Source: Marinobacter sp. (GTDB lineage Bacteria > Pseudomonadota > Gammaproteobacteria > Pseudomonadales > Oleiphilaceae). Taken from it: a stretch of DNA of 64,000 bases. The notes under the pieces were generated by a model that was given only the letters and a program-made list of their open reading frames with translations, was not told the origin of the DNA and did no database searches. A program made the translations under genes and the position numbers. Below are positions 1 to 11,130 of the stretch, one piece after another. The stretch's first letter is position 1. Each line of letters starts with the position of its first letter. The stretch lies in contig JAKDUK010000003.1 of assembly GCA_030457765.1 (NCBI GenBank), positions 84,795-148,794 on the forward strand, read 5' to 3'.

Positions 1-2045
1 TGGACTTCGCACGCAAGGAGGCTCTGGAGGCCAGCCGCATAAAATCTGAATTTTTGGCCAACATGTCCCACGAGATACGCACACCACTGAACGGCATTAT
101 AGGGTTTACCGAGCTGCTGCTAAAAAGCCCACTGCCTCGCCAGCAGAGAGACCACCTGAGCACCATTCGCAAATCGTCAGAAATTTTGCTCACCATCATC
201 AACGATATTCTGGATTTTTCCAAAATTGAAGCTGGCAAACTCATCCTGGACCGTGTGCCTTTCCAGCTCAGAGATATAGTGGAAGAAGTGATGGTCATGC
301 TGGCCCCGGCTGCCCACAGCAAAAACCTCGACCTTGTACCCCTGGTGTACAACGACGTGCCGGATAACATCATAGGCGACCCGCTACGGGTTAAGCAGGT
401 GATAACCAACCTGGTCAACAACGCCATCAAGTTTACCCAGACCGGAGAGGTAGTGCTGCGCGCAAGCCTTGAGGATGAAGACAACGAGAACAACCGGGTA
501 ACCTTGCGCTTAAGTATCACAGATTCCGGCGTTGGGCTCTCCCGAGCGCAACAACAATCGCTGTTTAATGCATTCAGTCAGGCCGATGCCTCAACGGCGC
601 GACAATACGGCGGCACAGGCCTTGGCCTGGCTATTTCCAAACGCCTGGTTGAAGAGATGGGCGGCAAAATTGGCTTACAAAGCGAGTTGGGCAAAGGCTC
701 TACATTCTGGTTCACCTTAACTTCGGAACTGTCCTCCAGTAGTGAAGCCATTGCTCCCAGAGACGCCTTGAGGGGCGAACGAGTCATTTATTTGGAGCAT
801 CAGAAAACCTGCGGCCTTGCCGTTGAACATGTCTTGCGCGACTGGGGCATGATAGTAGACCGCGCAGCATCGGCTGGCGCAATGCAGGAACTGATTGAAG
901 AGGCCCAGAAGAGTCAGTCGGGGTATGCCGCAGCCATTATTGGGATTACCCGTCACCTCCTAAATTCAAGCCAATACTGTGGGCTGGTGCGGAATCTGGA
1001 GATTGAACGCGACTGCCGCACGCTGCTACTTACACCCACTCTGGAATTACACGACACGCCACTGTCCGGGCTCGCAAGCGGCCACCTCACAAAACCGGTG
1101 TGCCGTGATGCACTTTATGACGAGTTGCTGCTTTTAGTGCACGGCATCAATACCGCTGGGCAGGGCGCCCAGCGGCAAGATTATGAAAGGCGCCTGCCTG
1201 CTCCGGCAAATGCACCCCGGGTACTGGCCGTGGACGACAACGAGGCCAACCTGAAGCTGGTTATGACCTTGCTGCAGGATTACCAGATAGAAGCCGAAGG
1301 CGCGTCAAGCGGTTTTGAAGCCCTGAGCAAAGCCCGACAAAAGCCCTTTGATCTTGTATTTATGGACCTTCAAATGCCGGGAATGGATGGTGTGGAGACA
1401 ACAAGCCGGCTTCGTGAAATGGACAGCAGTAATCACAAAACGGCTATCATCGCACTCACGGCACACGCCTTAGCTGATGAGCAGGACCGCCTGGCCCGGC
1501 AGGGGTTTGATGGCTATCTGCCCAAGCCTATCAGTAGTGGGCAGTTGGCCAATACCATACACGAGTGCACTGGTTATCAATGCCAGAGTGCCGGCCAAGC
1601 TGGCCGAATTCCTGTGCCAGAAGTCCGGGATACAAGACGAGCTTTGCGCCCCTCCACCCGGAAAATGCAGCGCGACTGCGTGAGCGTAGATGAAAGCATT
1701 CAATTGGCTGCGGGCAAAACAGATTTAGCAGAAGAATTATTCAGTATGCTACTAGAGCAGCTCCCTACAGACTTCAACACCATTGAGCGACTCTGGAGCG
1801 AGGACAATTTAGAGGACTTGCTCGAGTGCGTGCATAAGCTCCACGGCGCAACCCGCTATTGCGGGGTTCCAGAGCTGCGATCCGCTGCAAATCGACTGGA
1901 AACAGCACTCAAGTGCTCAGCACCCGATATGGAGCTACAAAAAAACCAGCTGGTCTCGGCCATTGAGAGGCTACAGATATGGAGTGATCAGACCGATTGG
2001 CAGCAGATGTTCCGGCAGCACCATCAGCAATCGAAAACCAACTGA
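1..2045 (+). CDS. barA: BarA/GacS-type hybrid sensor histidine kinase, 5' end outside the window
   Basis: The reading frame is open from the first bases, so only the C-terminal 680 or so residues are seen. The visible part begins in the helix before the dimerisation domain. Next come the HisKA phospho-acceptor motif [12 protein letters not shown] (His near visible residue 23), an HATPase domain with N, G1 and G2 boxes ([24 protein letters not shown]), a degenerate receiver-like segment, a true receiver ([26 protein letters not shown]) and a C-terminal HPt domain with [10 protein letters not shown]. This tripartite order is that of GacS/BarA, which phosphorylates UvrY/GacA to turn on CsrA-antagonising small RNAs. 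It converges with pdxJ, 21 bases away. The sensor part and true start are upstream of the window. Confidence 0.9.
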   Translation, partial: DFARKEALEASRIKSEFLANMSHEIRTPLNGIIGFTELLLKSPLPRQQRDHLSTIRKSSEILLTIINDILDFSKIEAGKLILDRVPFQLRDIVEEVMVMLAPAAHSKNLDLVPLVYNDVPDNIIGDPLRVKQVITNLVNNAIKFTQTGEVVLRASLEDEDNENNRVTLRLSITDSGVGLSRAQQQSLFNAFSQADASTARQYGGTGLGLAISKRLVEEMGGKIGLQSELGKGSTFWFTLTSELSSSSEAIAPRDALRGERVIYLEHQKTCGLAVEHVLRDWGMIVDRAASAGAMQELIEEAQKSQSGYAAAIIGITRHLLNSSQYCGLVRNLEIERDCRTLLLTPTLELHDTPLSGLASGHLTKPVCRDALYDELLLLVHGINTAGQGAQRQDYERRLPAPANAPRVLAVDDNEANLKLVMTLLQDYQIEAEGASSGFEALSKARQKPFDLVFMDLQMPGMDGVETTSRLREMDSSNHKTAIIALTAHALADEQDRLARQGFDGYLPKPISSGQLANTIHECTGYQCQSAGQAGRIPVPEVRDTRRALRPSTRKMQRDCVSVDESIQLAAGKTDLAEELFSMLLEQLPTDFNTIERLWSEDNLEDLLECVHKLHGATRYCGVPELRSAANRLETALKCSAPDMELQKNQLVSAIERLQIWSDQTDWQQMFRQHHQQSKTN

Positions 2046-2066
2046 TGGCGCTCCCGCCGGGGTGGA

Positions 2067-2807
2067 TCAGGCTCGGCCACGAGCCCGATCAAGAATGGAA
2101 GCCATATCCCGGACTGCCTCTTTTAAGCCACAAAACACAGCCCTGGCAATAACAGCGTGGCCAATGTTGAGTTCATTAATACCCGGAATTGCGGCAACAC
2201 GCTCCGTATTGTGGTAGTTCAAACCGTGACCAGCGTTCACGATCAGCCCCTTTTTACGGGCGTAGGTTACCGCATCAACCAGAACGTTGAACGCCACCTC
2301 TGCAGCTTCAGCACCAACGGCCTCAGCATATTCCCCCGTATGCAGCTCAATAACCGGAGCGCCGCAGCGCGCGGCGGCATCAATTTGCGCGGGATCCGGA
2401 TCTATAAACAGAGAAACCTCCGAACCCAACCTGGCAAGACGCTCACAGGCATTCGCCACACGTGCTTCCTGACCTTCAACATCCAGTCCCCCCTCCGTGG
2501 TTAGCTCCTCCCGTTTTTCCGGAACCAGGCACACACACTCAGGCTGAACCTTTTCGGCAAATTCCAGCATGGCTTCGGTCACCGCCATCTCTAGATTCAT
2601 TTTTGTCTGCAACACTTCTTTGAGCAGCAATACATCACGGTCCTGGATATGACGCCGGTCTTCCCGGGGGTGAATCGTAATGCCGTCTGCACCAGCTTCC
2701 TCCGCCACCATGGCCGCCTGCACCGGATCGGGATAACGCGTTCCCCGGGCTTCACGTAGCGTGGCAATGTGATCAATATTGATACCAAGCAACACTCTAG
2801 GATTCAT
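2067..2807 (-). CDS. pdxJ: pyridoxine 5'-phosphate synthase PdxJ
   Basis: The 246-residue protein has the usual family length and start ([13 protein letters not shown]). It shows the conserved stretches [16 protein letters not shown], the ELHTGEYA region and AGHGLNYHN, typical of the TIM-barrel enzyme. PdxJ condenses 1-deoxy-D-xylulose 5-phosphate with 3-amino-2-oxopropyl phosphate to give pyridoxine 5'-phosphate in the DXP-dependent vitamin B6 pathway. The ATG lies inside the end of recO (11-base overlap), preceded by a good GGGGAG ribosome binding site. Translational coupling at the end of the lepA-lepB-rnc-era-recO-pdxJ cluster is therefore likely. Confidence 0.96.
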   Translation of the reverse strand: MNPRVLLGINIDHIATLREARGTRYPDPVQAAMVAEEAGADGITIHPREDRRHIQDRDVLLLKEVLQTKMNLEMAVTEAMLEFAEKVQPECVCLVPEKREELTTEGGLDVEGQEARVANACERLARLGSEVSLFIDPDPAQIDAAARCGAPVIELHTGEYAEAVGAEAAEVAFNVLVDAVTYARKKGLIVNAGHGLNYHNTERVAAIPGINELNIGHAVIARAVFCGLKEAVRDMASILDRARGRA

Positions 2808-3528
2808 GTCGTTCTCCCCTTTGGTGAATGAAAAGACTGCGACTGTTCAATGGACGCCCCTGCAACAGATAATCTGTAAGCACGCGCATTACCCGCTTTG
2901 CCACACGGCGGTTTTCGGCACCTTCAAAATCACCGCCGGCCAGGGCCAAAAGTGTGTCGCCTGGAAGGTTCCGCAATCGCACCCCGGTGGACACTGCCGA
3001 GACAATACCCTGTTCGGGATCATAGCAGTAGCTTTCAGCCGCATTGACCGCCTGACCAGTGTCCATCGCCAAATCCCAAGCAAAATCGAAGCCCAGGGCC
3101 GCTGCAAACGCCTGCTCAAACCTCCGTAGCACTGGCTCTACATCCGCCGTTTGTGCGAGTAAATCAAGAGTTTCAATATAAGCGGCAAAAAGCGTGGGGA
3201 GGGGATCTGCTGGCGGTAGTACCCGCTGAACCAGTTCATTCAGATATAAGCCACTGTACAGGGACACTGTACGGCGCAGTGCCGGGCCATCGCGTACATC
3301 CACCTGGGTGAGGGTTTTCAGGTCACCGCGCCCTACCCAGCCTAACAGCAGTGGCTGAAAAGGCTGAAGCTGTGCTTTCAGCGCACTTTTGCTGCTATTG
3401 GCACCGCGGGCAACCGCAGATATGCGGCCATGATTCAGGGAAAACAGATCTAACACAAGACTGGTTTCCCGCCAAGGCCGGCGATGTATCACATAGGCGG
3501 GCTCTTGCTCCTGCGTGTCTTTTCTCAT
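2797..3528 (-). CDS. recO: DNA repair protein RecO
   Basis: The 243-residue protein opens with the N-terminal OB-fold typical of RecO ([30 protein letters not shown]). It continues with the helical C-terminal domain ([13 protein letters not shown]). RecO works with RecR to displace SSB and load RecA on gapped DNA in the RecFOR pathway. I do not see the four-cysteine zinc site found in some RecO proteins, which is normal for gammaproteobacteria. It lies 24 bases after era and overlaps pdxJ, so it probably belongs to one transcript with them. Confidence 0.94.
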   Translation of the reverse strand: MRKDTQEQEPAYVIHRRPWRETSLVLDLFSLNHGRISAVARGANSSKSALKAQLQPFQPLLLGWVGRGDLKTLTQVDVRDGPALRRTVSLYSGLYLNELVQRVLPPADPLPTLFAAYIETLDLLAQTADVEPVLRRFEQAFAAALGFDFAWDLAMDTGQAVNAAESYCYDPEQGIVSAVSTGVRLRNLPGDTLLALAGGDFEGAENRRVAKRVMRVLTDYLLQGRPLNSRSLFIHQRGERHES

Positions 3529-3552
3529 AGCGCCTCAGGGCGTATATCAGCC

Positions 3553-4470
3553 TCAGCTGTCGTGCATACCCAGACTTTTCAGAGCGCGCTCGCTGTCTGC
3601 CCAACCACGCTTTACCTTCACCCAGAGCCGCAACATAACTTTGCTATCGAACAAGCGCTCCATATCGATCCGGGCCTCTTGACCAATACGCCGCATCCGC
3701 TCGCCCTTATCGCCAATTATGATCTTCTTCTGTCCTTCTCGCTCCACCAGAATAAGCGCAGAAATATGCAGCGTTTTGCCGTCGCGCTTAAACTCTTCAA
3801 TCTCTACAGCTACGGAATATGGCAATTCATCGCCAAGCTGGCGCGTGATTTTCTCACGAACAATTTCCGAAGCCATGAAACGCTCGCTTCGGTCGGTTAT
3901 CTGGTCGTCCGGATAAAAATGTATGCTCTCGGGCAGAAAACGCCCGACCGCTTCTTCCAGCGGTTCGAGGTTGTTTTCTTTCAGCGCCGACATGGGGATC
4001 ATTTCTGCAAAGTCCCGCTTCCTGGAAAGCATGTCGAGGTGCGGCAGCAGCTTTTCCCGGTTTTCAATCCGATCTACCTTGTTTACCGCCAGAATGACCG
4101 GGCATTTGAGACTGCTCAGCTTTTCCAGAACCATTTCATCCGCTGTGGTCCAGGCAAGCTGATCGACCACGAATATCACCACATCTACATCAACCAGTGC
4201 TGAGGTCGCCGCTTTATTCATATGTCGGTTCAAAGCCCTGGGCTCTTCTTCGTGCATGCCCGGCGTATCTACATAAATTGCCTGCACCAAATCCACGGTT
4301 TTGATGCCCAGAACCTGGTGGCGTGTCGTTTGCGGCTTACGAGAGGTAATACTCAGCTTCTGCCCAAGAATATGGTTCAGTAGCGTCGACTTACCCACAT
4401 TAGGGCGACCGACAATGGCTACAAAGCCACAGCGGCTGTCGGGGTTGTCCGGGCGAGTAATATCGTTCAT
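3553..4470 (-). CDS. era: GTPase Era
   Basis: This is a 305-residue Era-family GTPase. The G motifs are all visible: G1 GRPNVGKS, G3 DTPGMH, G4 NKVD and G5 in MSALK. The C-terminal KH RNA-binding domain carries the [11 protein letters not shown] loop. Era binds the 3' end of 16S rRNA and assists 30S subunit maturation. The ATG overlaps the stop of rnc by one base (TAATG), the classic coupled rnc-era arrangement in which RNase III autoregulates the message. The last residues ([12 protein letters not shown]) fit the family's usual C-terminus. Confidence 0.97.
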   Translation of the reverse strand: MNDITRPDNPDSRCGFVAIVGRPNVGKSTLLNHILGQKLSITSRKPQTTRHQVLGIKTVDLVQAIYVDTPGMHEEEPRALNRHMNKAATSALVDVDVVIFVVDQLAWTTADEMVLEKLSSLKCPVILAVNKVDRIENREKLLPHLDMLSRKRDFAEMIPMSALKENNLEPLEEAVGRFLPESIHFYPDDQITDRSERFMASEIVREKITRQLGDELPYSVAVEIEEFKRDGKTLHISALILVEREGQKKIIIGDKGERMRRIGQEARIDMERLFDSKVMLRLWVKVKRGWADSERALKSLGMHDS

Positions 4471-5159
4471 TAGGGTGTCTCCACGCCAAGTTTTTTCAGC
4501 GCGCTACGGGCAGCTTCCTGCTCCGCTACGCGACGACTACTGCCTACGCCACTGGTTTTTCGATCCAGGGATGACAACACACAGGACACATGAAATGTTT
4601 GACTATGCGCTTCTCCATCTACCGAAATAACGTCGTATCTGGGCAATGGAAACTGCCGTGACTGCAGATACTCTTGCAAACGGGTTTTAGGATCTTTTTG
4701 CGTATCTTGCAGATCAAGCTGCGTTAACCGAGGCTCAAACCAACGCAGCACTTGTTCCCGGCAGGTGTAAAAATCACTGTCGAGATAAATAGCGCCAATC
4801 ACAGACTCTACTGCATCGGCAAGAATGGACTCGCGGCGAAAACCACCGCTTTTCAACTCGCCAGAGCCCAGCCGCATATAGCTTCCCAATTCAAACTCGC
4901 GACCAATCTCGGCCAGCGTAACGCCCTTCACCATTCGGGCCCGCAAGCGGCTTAAATGTCCCTCCCGAGCTTTATCGAAACTCAGGAACAAATATTCCCC
5001 AATAACCATATTAACGATAGAGTCTCCAAGGAACTCCAAACGCTCATTATTCTGGTTACCATAACTGCGATGAGTAAGCGCTAACATTAAACGCTCTGGC
5101 GCCTTGAATTGATATCCAATGCGTCGCTGTAATTGATCCAGATCCGGTTGTGAACTCAC
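4470..5159 (-). CDS. rnc: ribonuclease III
   Basis: The 229-residue protein has the RNase III signature [13 protein letters not shown] and the second catalytic region [17 protein letters not shown]-terminal double-stranded RNA-binding domain ([11 protein letters not shown] to [13 protein letters not shown]) follows. It cleaves double-stranded RNA, including rRNA precursors and its own leader. The start is GTG and overlaps the stop of the preceding DUF4845 gene in a GTGA junction. The downstream era start overlaps its stop. Both junctions support one translationally coupled operon. Confidence 0.97.
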   Translation of the reverse strand: MSSQPDLDQLQRRIGYQFKAPERLMLALTHRSYGNQNNERLEFLGDSIVNMVIGEYLFLSFDKAREGHLSRLRARMVKGVTLAEIGREFELGSYMRLGSGELKSGGFRRESILADAVESVIGAIYLDSDFYTCREQVLRWFEPRLTQLDLQDTQKDPKTRLQEYLQSRQFPLPRYDVISVDGEAHSQTFHVSCVLSSLDRKTSGVGSSRRVAEQEAARSALKKLGVETP

Positions 5160-5545
5160 TTGCCCTTCATCTCGTATCGGTGCTGAAAGTGAACCACGGT
5201 ATCCAGGTTGCGGATGAAATTATTACGAACTTCGTAATCTACATTTATCACCACAAGCCCTCCGTCTTTCTCGACGGAAATATCCTTGGCGTTAAAACCA
5301 CGAATATTGTTAACGCTCAGACGCTTGTTGATCAACGTGCGAACCCGCGCCGGACCCATCTGTGACAAGCCGTCAGTACCATCCAGGCTCTCAATTGCCT
5401 CCTGAATCGTAAGGTCGTCCAGATACGCTGGCCCAACTTTAATAACCAGGGTAAGCAAGCCGCCGAAAAACAGCACCATAATCAGGACAACAAGTGCAGA
5501 CGCACCACCCTGGCTCCCTATGGCGGAGAGATTATTTTTTTTCAT
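5156..5545 (-). CDS. DUF4845 family inner-membrane protein between lepB and rnc
   Basis: A small protein (129 residues from the ATG at 5545; a GTG two codons upstream is also possible) with one N-terminal transmembrane segment ([20 protein letters not shown]). A short extracytoplasmic domain follows, with the family-like phrases VGPAYLDD and [15 protein letters not shown]4845 proteins commonly sit between lepB and rnc in Pseudomonas-like genomes, and their function is not known. The stop overlaps the rnc GTG. Location next to signal peptidase suggests a role at the membrane, but this is inference. Confidence 0.82.
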   Translation of the reverse strand: MKKNNLSAIGSQGGASALVVLIMVLFFGGLLTLVIKVGPAYLDDLTIQEAIESLDGTDGLSQMGPARVRTLINKRLSVNNIRGFNAKDISVEKDGGLVVINVDYEVRNNFIRNLDTVVHFQHRYEMKGK

Positions 5546-5572
5546 TACCACTAAACTCCAAAATAGTCAGAA

Positions 5573-6352
5573 TTACTCAATACCGCCAAAACGCTTGAAC
5601 GAAGGCAAACTGGTGAAGGATTCCCAGTGCATCCAGATTGCAAAAGCCTTACCCACAATCAGCTCATCCGGAACCGTGCCCCAGTAACGGCTGTCGTTAC
5701 TGTTATCGCGATTATCGCCCATCATGAAATACTCGCCTTCGGGGATTGTCCACTCACCTTCTCCCGCGGCACCCGAGCGACCCATGGTGAGAAAAATATC
5801 ATGCTCTACCGTGCCCAGCTGCTCCCTGCGCACTTCCACCGGTGGCAGGCGCACAACGAACTCGTTCTCGATCAACTTATCGTTGATGAAAAGCTGCTTA
5901 TTGTCATAACGCACTGTATCGCCCGGAAGGCCAATCACCCGTTTGATGTAATTGGTTTTGCGATCTACAGGATAGCGAAACACCATGACGTCGCCCCGTT
6001 CTGGATCCCCAATATCGAAAACCTTGGTACCAACAACCGGCAAGCGCAGTCCGTAGGCGTACTTGTTAACCAGGATAAAATCACCGACCTCCAATGTTGG
6101 CAGCATGGAGCCAGAGGGAATCTGAAATGGCTCCACCAGAAACGACCGGAGAACCAACACCACAACCAGTACTGGAAAAAATGAGCGGCTAAGGTCAACC
6201 AGGTAGGGTTCCTTCGGCTCATTTTTTTCCTCAGCAACATCCCCTGAGGACGCTGCGAGGCGGCGCTTACGCAAAAACAGTATGTCTGCCAGCCAGATAA
6301 GCCCTGACGCGAAGGTCAAAACCACCAGTACCAGTGGAAAATCAATGTCCAT
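5573..6352 (-). CDS. lepB: signal peptidase I
   Basis: The 259-residue protein has two N-terminal membrane segments and then the signal peptidase I boxes. The catalytic Ser is in PSGSMLPTL and the catalytic Lys in YIKRVIGLPGD. The GDNRDNSNDSRYWG box is near the end. It removes Sec and Tat signal peptides on the periplasmic face of the inner membrane. I chose the ATG at 6352 because an AAGG motif lies seven bases upstream; an adjacent TTG at 6355 is the alternative. It follows lepA by eleven bases, the usual lepA-lepB operon. Confidence 0.96.
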   Translation of the reverse strand: MDIDFPLVLVVLTFASGLIWLADILFLRKRRLAASSGDVAEEKNEPKEPYLVDLSRSFFPVLVVVLVLRSFLVEPFQIPSGSMLPTLEVGDFILVNKYAYGLRLPVVGTKVFDIGDPERGDVMVFRYPVDRKTNYIKRVIGLPGDTVRYDNKQLFINDKLIENEFVVRLPPVEVRREQLGTVEHDIFLTMGRSGAAGEGEWTIPEGEYFMMGDNRDNSNDSRYWGTVPDELIVGKAFAIWMHWESFTSLPSFKRFGGIE

Positions 6353-6363
6353 CAAGGTGCCTT

Positions 6364-8166
6364 TTAATTATCGACTTTCAATACGGCAAGGAACGCTTCT
6401 TGAGGCACTTCAACATTGCCGAGCTGCTTCATACGTTTTTTGCCTTCCTTCTGCTTCTGGAGCAGCTTTTTCTTCCGACTCACATCGCCGCCGTAACACT
6501 TTGCGGTTACGTTCTTACGCAGTGCTTTTACAGTCACCCTGGACACCACCTGGCTACCAATAGTGGCCTGGATTGCGATATCAAACATTTGCCTGGGAAT
6601 CAGCTCTTTCATTTTTTCGATAAGCTGACGACCTTTGTAGTGGGACTGATCTTTGTGAACGATTAACGCCAGAGCGTCTACTCGCTCACCGTTTATAAGA
6701 ACATCCAGGCGCACAAGGTTTGCCGTCTGAAAACGCACAAAGTGGTAATCCAGTGACGCGAACCCCCGGCTGGCGGATTTGATTCGATCAAAGAAATCCA
6801 ACACCACCTCGGCCATAGGCAATTCATAGGTTAACTGCACTTGGTTAGTCGTAAAATGCATGTGCTTCTGAACCCCGCGCTTCTCCTCACACAAAGCAAT
6901 AACGCCACCCAAATGCTCCTGAGGTACCAGGATGTTCGCTTCAACAATGGGTTCGCGCATCTCCTCAATCGAGCCAATATCCGGCAACTTTGAGGGGCTA
7001 TCCACCGACAGGGTCTCGCCTTGGCGATTCAACACTTCGTATATCACCGTGGGCGCGGTGGTAATCAGATCAATATCATACTCACGCTCCAGCCGCTCCT
7101 GGATAATTTCCATATGCAGCATGCCCAGGAAACCACAGCGAAAACCAAAACCTAGCGCATCGGAGCTTTCGGGCTCGTAAAACAGGGAGGCGTCATTAAG
7201 AGTGAGTTTTTCCAAAGCGTCGCGGAAATCGTTGTAGTCGTCTGCGCTTACCGGGAACAGTCCGGCGTAGACCTGCGGCTGAATCTTTTTGAAGCCCGGC
7301 AGCATGGGCGTATCTTCGGCAAACTTCTGATGCACGATCGTGTCGCCCACCGGAGCACCGTGAATATCCTTAATGCCTGCAACGATAAACCCCACATCGC
7401 CGGCTTCGAGTATATTGGTGTCCTGAGGCTTGGGGTTAAAAATCCCTACTTTATCCGCGCTCCACGCCCTACCTGTGGATTTTATAACAATCTTTTCGCC
7501 TTTTTTCATAACGCCCTGGGTAACCCGAACAAGGGACACAACACCCAGATAGTTATCAAACCAGGAATCAATGATCAGCGCCTGCAAAGGGGCTGTGCGA
7601 TCCCCCTGGGGCGCTGGAATTTTCTCAATAAGGTCTTCCAGAACATCTTCCACACCCATGCCACTCTTGGCGGAACAACGTACTGCATCCGACGCATCAA
7701 TACCGATGATATCTTCTATTTCAGCCGCGACCCGCTCTGGCTCCGCTTGGGGCAGATCCATCTTGTTCAGAACCGGAACAACCTCCAGCCCCTGTTCAAT
7801 GGCGGTGTAGCAGTTCGCAACCGACTGGGCTTCAACGCCCTGGCCAGCATCCACAACAAGCAATGCGCCCTCACAGGCGTACAGGGAGCGGGACACCTCG
7901 TAGGAGAAATCCACATGGCCAGGTGTGTCGATAAAATTAAGCTTATATTCGTGACCGTCCCGGGCTTTGTAATTCAGGGTAACGCTTTGGGCCTTGATGG
8001 TGATGCCCCGCTCACGCTCCAGATCCATGGAATCTAGTACCTGTGCGGCCATTTCCCTCTGGGTCAACCCCCCGCACACTTGGATAAAACGGTCTGCAAT
8101 GGTGGATTTTCCGTGGTCAATATGGGCGATGATGGAGAAGTTACGAATTCGGCTCAGTTCAGTCAC
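6364..8166 (-). CDS. lepA: elongation factor 4 (LepA)
   Basis: A translational GTPase with [14 protein letters not shown] (G1), the DTPGHVDF box (G3) and NKMDLP (G4). The EF-G-like domains and the LepA-specific C-terminus ([27 protein letters not shown]) follow. EF4 acts on ribosomes in stalled or mistranslocated states. The frame runs nine codons further to a TTG at 8193. I prefer the GTG at 8166, which gives 600 residues and a start ([11 protein letters not shown]) matching the family, although neither start has a strong ribosome binding site. Confidence 0.96.
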   Translation of the reverse strand: MTELSRIRNFSIIAHIDHGKSTIADRFIQVCGGLTQREMAAQVLDSMDLERERGITIKAQSVTLNYKARDGHEYKLNFIDTPGHVDFSYEVSRSLYACEGALLVVDAGQGVEAQSVANCYTAIEQGLEVVPVLNKMDLPQAEPERVAAEIEDIIGIDASDAVRCSAKSGMGVEDVLEDLIEKIPAPQGDRTAPLQALIIDSWFDNYLGVVSLVRVTQGVMKKGEKIVIKSTGRAWSADKVGIFNPKPQDTNILEAGDVGFIVAGIKDIHGAPVGDTIVHQKFAEDTPMLPGFKKIQPQVYAGLFPVSADDYNDFRDALEKLTLNDASLFYEPESSDALGFGFRCGFLGMLHMEIIQERLEREYDIDLITTAPTVIYEVLNRQGETLSVDSPSKLPDIGSIEEMREPIVEANILVPQEHLGGVIALCEEKRGVQKHMHFTTNQVQLTYELPMAEVVLDFFDRIKSASRGFASLDYHFVRFQTANLVRLDVLINGERVDALALIVHKDQSHYKGRQLIEKMKELIPRQMFDIAIQATIGSQVVSRVTVKALRKNVTAKCYGGDVSRKKKLLQKQKEGKKRMKQLGNVEVPQEAFLAVLKVDN

Positions 8167-8271
8167 AGACAATGAATACTCATAAAAAGACAAAGGATTG
8201 AGCCCGGAGAGGCCACTATCAGGATCCGGGAACCGCGTGATTTTACCGCTTACCGGCCGCCATTGCTATGA

Positions 8272-10998
8272 TCAGGAAATAAGCGGCCGTTCATACTGCC
8301 GTACCAGGAAGCCAATCAACGCATCTTCATCCAATGGGTAGCTAAACAAATTACCCTGACACTGGGTACACCCGGCAGATTTCAGGAAGCTCAGTTGCTG
8401 CGGCGTTTCCACACCTTCCGCCACTACGGTCAGATGTAACTTTTGTGCCAATGCTATGACCGCAGAAGCCACATCGGTAGCACTGACATTGTACGGAATA
8501 TCGCGAATAAAACGGTGATCAATTTTTATTACATCAAGGGGAAGCTGCTGCAACGCAACAAGAGAACAGGCACCAGCTCCAAAATCATCCAGAATCAGGC
8601 ACACGCCAAGATCATTAAGCGATACCAGAAGCTCGCGCAGCATGCGCGGGTCTTCATTCAATAATTCCACAGGCATTTCCAGTTCCAGCTTCTCAGGAGA
8701 CACGCCCGTTTCGGTAATCACTTGCCGAACCATATCAAGAAAATGAGCATCTGTTACCTGCCTAACCGACAGGTTAACGGCCATCTTCAGGGCTTCAAAT
8801 CCAGCCCGCTCTAACGCCTGCACTTGAATACATGCCTGGCGTAGCGCCATCTCGCCCAAACGTACAATCAACCCGGTTTCTTCTGCCAGACCAATAAACT
8901 GCTGCGCCGAAACCAGGCCTTTTTCCGGGTGATACCAGCGTAGAAACGCCTCCACACCAATCACTCGTTCACTGGCCAGGTCTACCTTAGGCTGATAATG
9001 CAGAACAAAACGCTCGCCATCCAGGGCGCTCGCCAACTCCTCCTGCTGCAGCAACCGGCGCGCCGCTTTGATATTCATGGCCGGGGTGAAGAACTGATAG
9101 GTATTGCGCCCCATTTCTTTAGCTCGATACATAGCCAGATCGGCAAATTTCATCAGCGCGCCCGGGTCTTCGCTATCGTGGGGAATCATGGTTATACCGA
9201 TACTTACAGTAATACCGACCTCATGATCACTCAGCCGAATTCGCTGGCACAGCCTGCGCAAAATATTTTCCGCAACCTTGCCGGCTGCATCTGTGCCACT
9301 AATTTTCGGAAGTAGTACGACAAACTCATCACCGCCAAGTCTTGCCACAGAATCTTCTTCACGCAAGCAGCCCTCCAGCCATTGCGCTACCTGCCGTAAA
9401 AGTTCGTCACCTGCGTCATGGCCAAGAGTATCGTTAATGCGTTTAAAGCCATCGAGGTCCAGGAACATCAGGGCGGCAGACTCGCCGCTTCTGCGGCTGC
9501 GACGCACTACACTGTTAAGGCGATCACGGAATAACTGGCGATTGGCAAGCCCTGTAAGCGGATCATAAAACGCCAAGCGATGCAGCTCAGCTTGCGCAGC
9601 TTTCAGCTGGGTTAGATCACGCAGGCTTAGCACCACACCGTGCACACCAGGTACCGTCAGCATGTCGGTGTAAGTGCCTTCCATGTCACGCCAGTTATCC
9701 GAAGCGTCGCGAATGCGCGCCCGGATAACCGGCATCTGTTTTCCTGGCGCCTGAACCGCCTCATCAAACCCTTGTTTGAGCTGGGGCCAATCGTCTTCGT
9801 GCACGATGCTTTCCAGTGCAAGCGACTTCACGTCATTTGGGTCAAACCCAAGGATGTCAAAACTGGACGGGCTGGAGTAAAGAGGCACCCCTGCTTCATT
9901 CATAACCAGTGTTACGTTGGCTGCTCCCTCAGTAATGGCACGATAGCGGCCCTCACTAACCTGCGCCATAAGCCGCGAGCGGATCAGCACTAACGCCACT
10001 ATAAAAAGCAACAGACTTATAGCGGTACCGCTGCCCAACACAATAGATGGGCGCGGGTCTGAGGCGAGATAATCGAAGGCCGGAGTAGAACGGGTTTGCA
10101 GTAGCCAGTCCCGCCCACCATGACTTACGGTCTGGCTCATATTAAAACTGAAATCATTATCCAGCGAGCCAAGGTTTGAGCCGTACATCAGGTTTTTACG
10201 GGAAACCACGCCATTATCGTAGATACGAACATCAAGAAAAGGAGAGATCAGTCCAACAATGCCGTCCAGGAGATTGTTCATGCGAAATGCACTGAAGACA
10301 TAGCCCGCCAACATCATGCGGCGCTCAGACCGCACTTCGGGCACATCTCCCCCCTGATAAACCGGATAATACATAAGAAAGCTTGCCTGCCCTTCTGCCA
10401 ACTCTTCCTGCACCAACACCACTTTTGCCGTGACCGTTGGAATAGCATCATCCCGGGATCGCTCCATGGCCTTACGATGGACCGGGTCACTGAATGCATC
10501 GTAGCCCAGCGCTTTACGGTTATTTTCGGTTCCTGGCTCCAGATACACCATAGGGTAATAAAAAGGTCCAGCCCCTAGCGGCCTGACCAAATATTTGTAC
10601 ACCCCCTCGGCGCGCACCGACGCAATGTGATCGGCCATGTCCCGCACCTCAATACGCTCAACATAGCCTATGCCTTGTATACCCGGGTAATATCGATTTA
10701 TATCAACCTTATGAACATACTCACCCCATTGTTCACGGGACACTTCACCCGCGACCGCGAAAAGACCAGCACTGCCTGCCAGAACCTGTTCATAGTTGAG
10801 CAAACGCTCTTCAATAGCGGTTTTCAACTGTAGCGATTGGGTCCGAAACCTGGCCTCAGTACGGTCATCTACTAACCGAATTGAAAATTGCCAAGACAAA
10901 ATGGTGATAGCGATCGCGACGACAAGAAGCAGCCAAGCTACCCAGGCATTGCGGGGCTTTAAAAGTTGCAGGAGAGGTAGATTTTTTTTGTTCATCAT
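8272..10998 (-). CDS. CHASE-PAS-GGDEF-EAL c-di-GMP signalling protein with a degenerate EAL domain
   Basis: About 908 residues from the ATG at 10998. Order: membrane helix (residues about 18-40), periplasmic CHASE domain (about 60-290, with GIQGIGYVERI and DPVHRKAMERSRD), second membrane helix (about 318-340), PAS domain, GGDEF domain and EAL domain. The GGDEF motif is intact (residues 555-559) and has an RxxD inhibitory site (REED, 546-549). The EAL half departs from consensus. The signature reads EAF, and the usual (I/L)TES is MPVE, so the catalytic Glu position appears to be Val. The DDFG, KID and AEGVET motifs remain. Predicted mainly a diguanylate cyclase sensing an extracellular ligand. 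It lies between mucD and lepA, outside the usual cluster. Confidence 0.9.
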   Translation of the reverse strand: MMNKKNLPLLQLLKPRNAWVAWLLLVVAIAITILSWQFSIRLVDDRTEARFRTQSLQLKTAIEERLLNYEQVLAGSAGLFAVAGEVSREQWGEYVHKVDINRYYPGIQGIGYVERIEVRDMADHIASVRAEGVYKYLVRPLGAGPFYYPMVYLEPGTENNRKALGYDAFSDPVHRKAMERSRDDAIPTVTAKVVLVQEELAEGQASFLMYYPVYQGGDVPEVRSERRMMLAGYVFSAFRMNNLLDGIVGLISPFLDVRIYDNGVVSRKNLMYGSNLGSLDNDFSFNMSQTVSHGGRDWLLQTRSTPAFDYLASDPRPSIVLGSGTAISLLLFIVALVLIRSRLMAQVSEGRYRAITEGAANVTLVMNEAGVPLYSSPSSFDILGFDPNDVKSLALESIVHEDDWPQLKQGFDEAVQAPGKQMPVIRARIRDASDNWRDMEGTYTDMLTVPGVHGVVLSLRDLTQLKAAQAELHRLAFYDPLTGLANRQLFRDRLNSVVRRSRRSGESAALMFLDLDGFKRINDTLGHDAGDELLRQVAQWLEGCLREEDSVARLGGDEFVVLLPKISGTDAAGKVAENILRRLCQRIRLSDHEVGITVSIGITMIPHDSEDPGALMKFADLAMYRAKEMGRNTYQFFTPAMNIKAARRLLQQEELASALDGERFVLHYQPKVDLASERVIGVEAFLRWYHPEKGLVSAQQFIGLAEETGLIVRLGEMALRQACIQVQALERAGFEALKMAVNLSVRQVTDAHFLDMVRQVITETGVSPEKLELEMPVELLNEDPRMLRELLVSLNDLGVCLILDDFGAGACSLVALQQLPLDVIKIDHRFIRDIPYNVSATDVASAVIALAQKLHLTVVAEGVETPQQLSFLKSAGCTQCQGNLFSYPLDEDALIGFLVRQYERPLIS

Positions 10999-11049
10999 CG
11001 AACTTGGTCCATTCCGTGGCCGCACTTTTTATTAATGCCGAGCAGTATA

Positions 11050-11097
11050 GCAAAAGCCCCCAGACCTGTCGTTTACAACATCAGACTTGGAGGCTTT
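11050..11097 (-). terminator. Probable Rho-independent terminator of the rpoE-mucD operon
   Basis: On the minus strand a stem of about 16 pairs (left arm beginning AAAGCCTCCA, right arm ending GGGGGCTTT, one mismatch and some G-T pairs) ends in TTTTGC. It lies 34 to 81 bases after the mucD stop and before the c-di-GMP gene. This suggests the latter has its own promoter. Confidence 0.6.
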
Positions 11098-11130
11098 CTT
11101 ACTCTACGAATGTAACGCCCGCTCAGGCTA

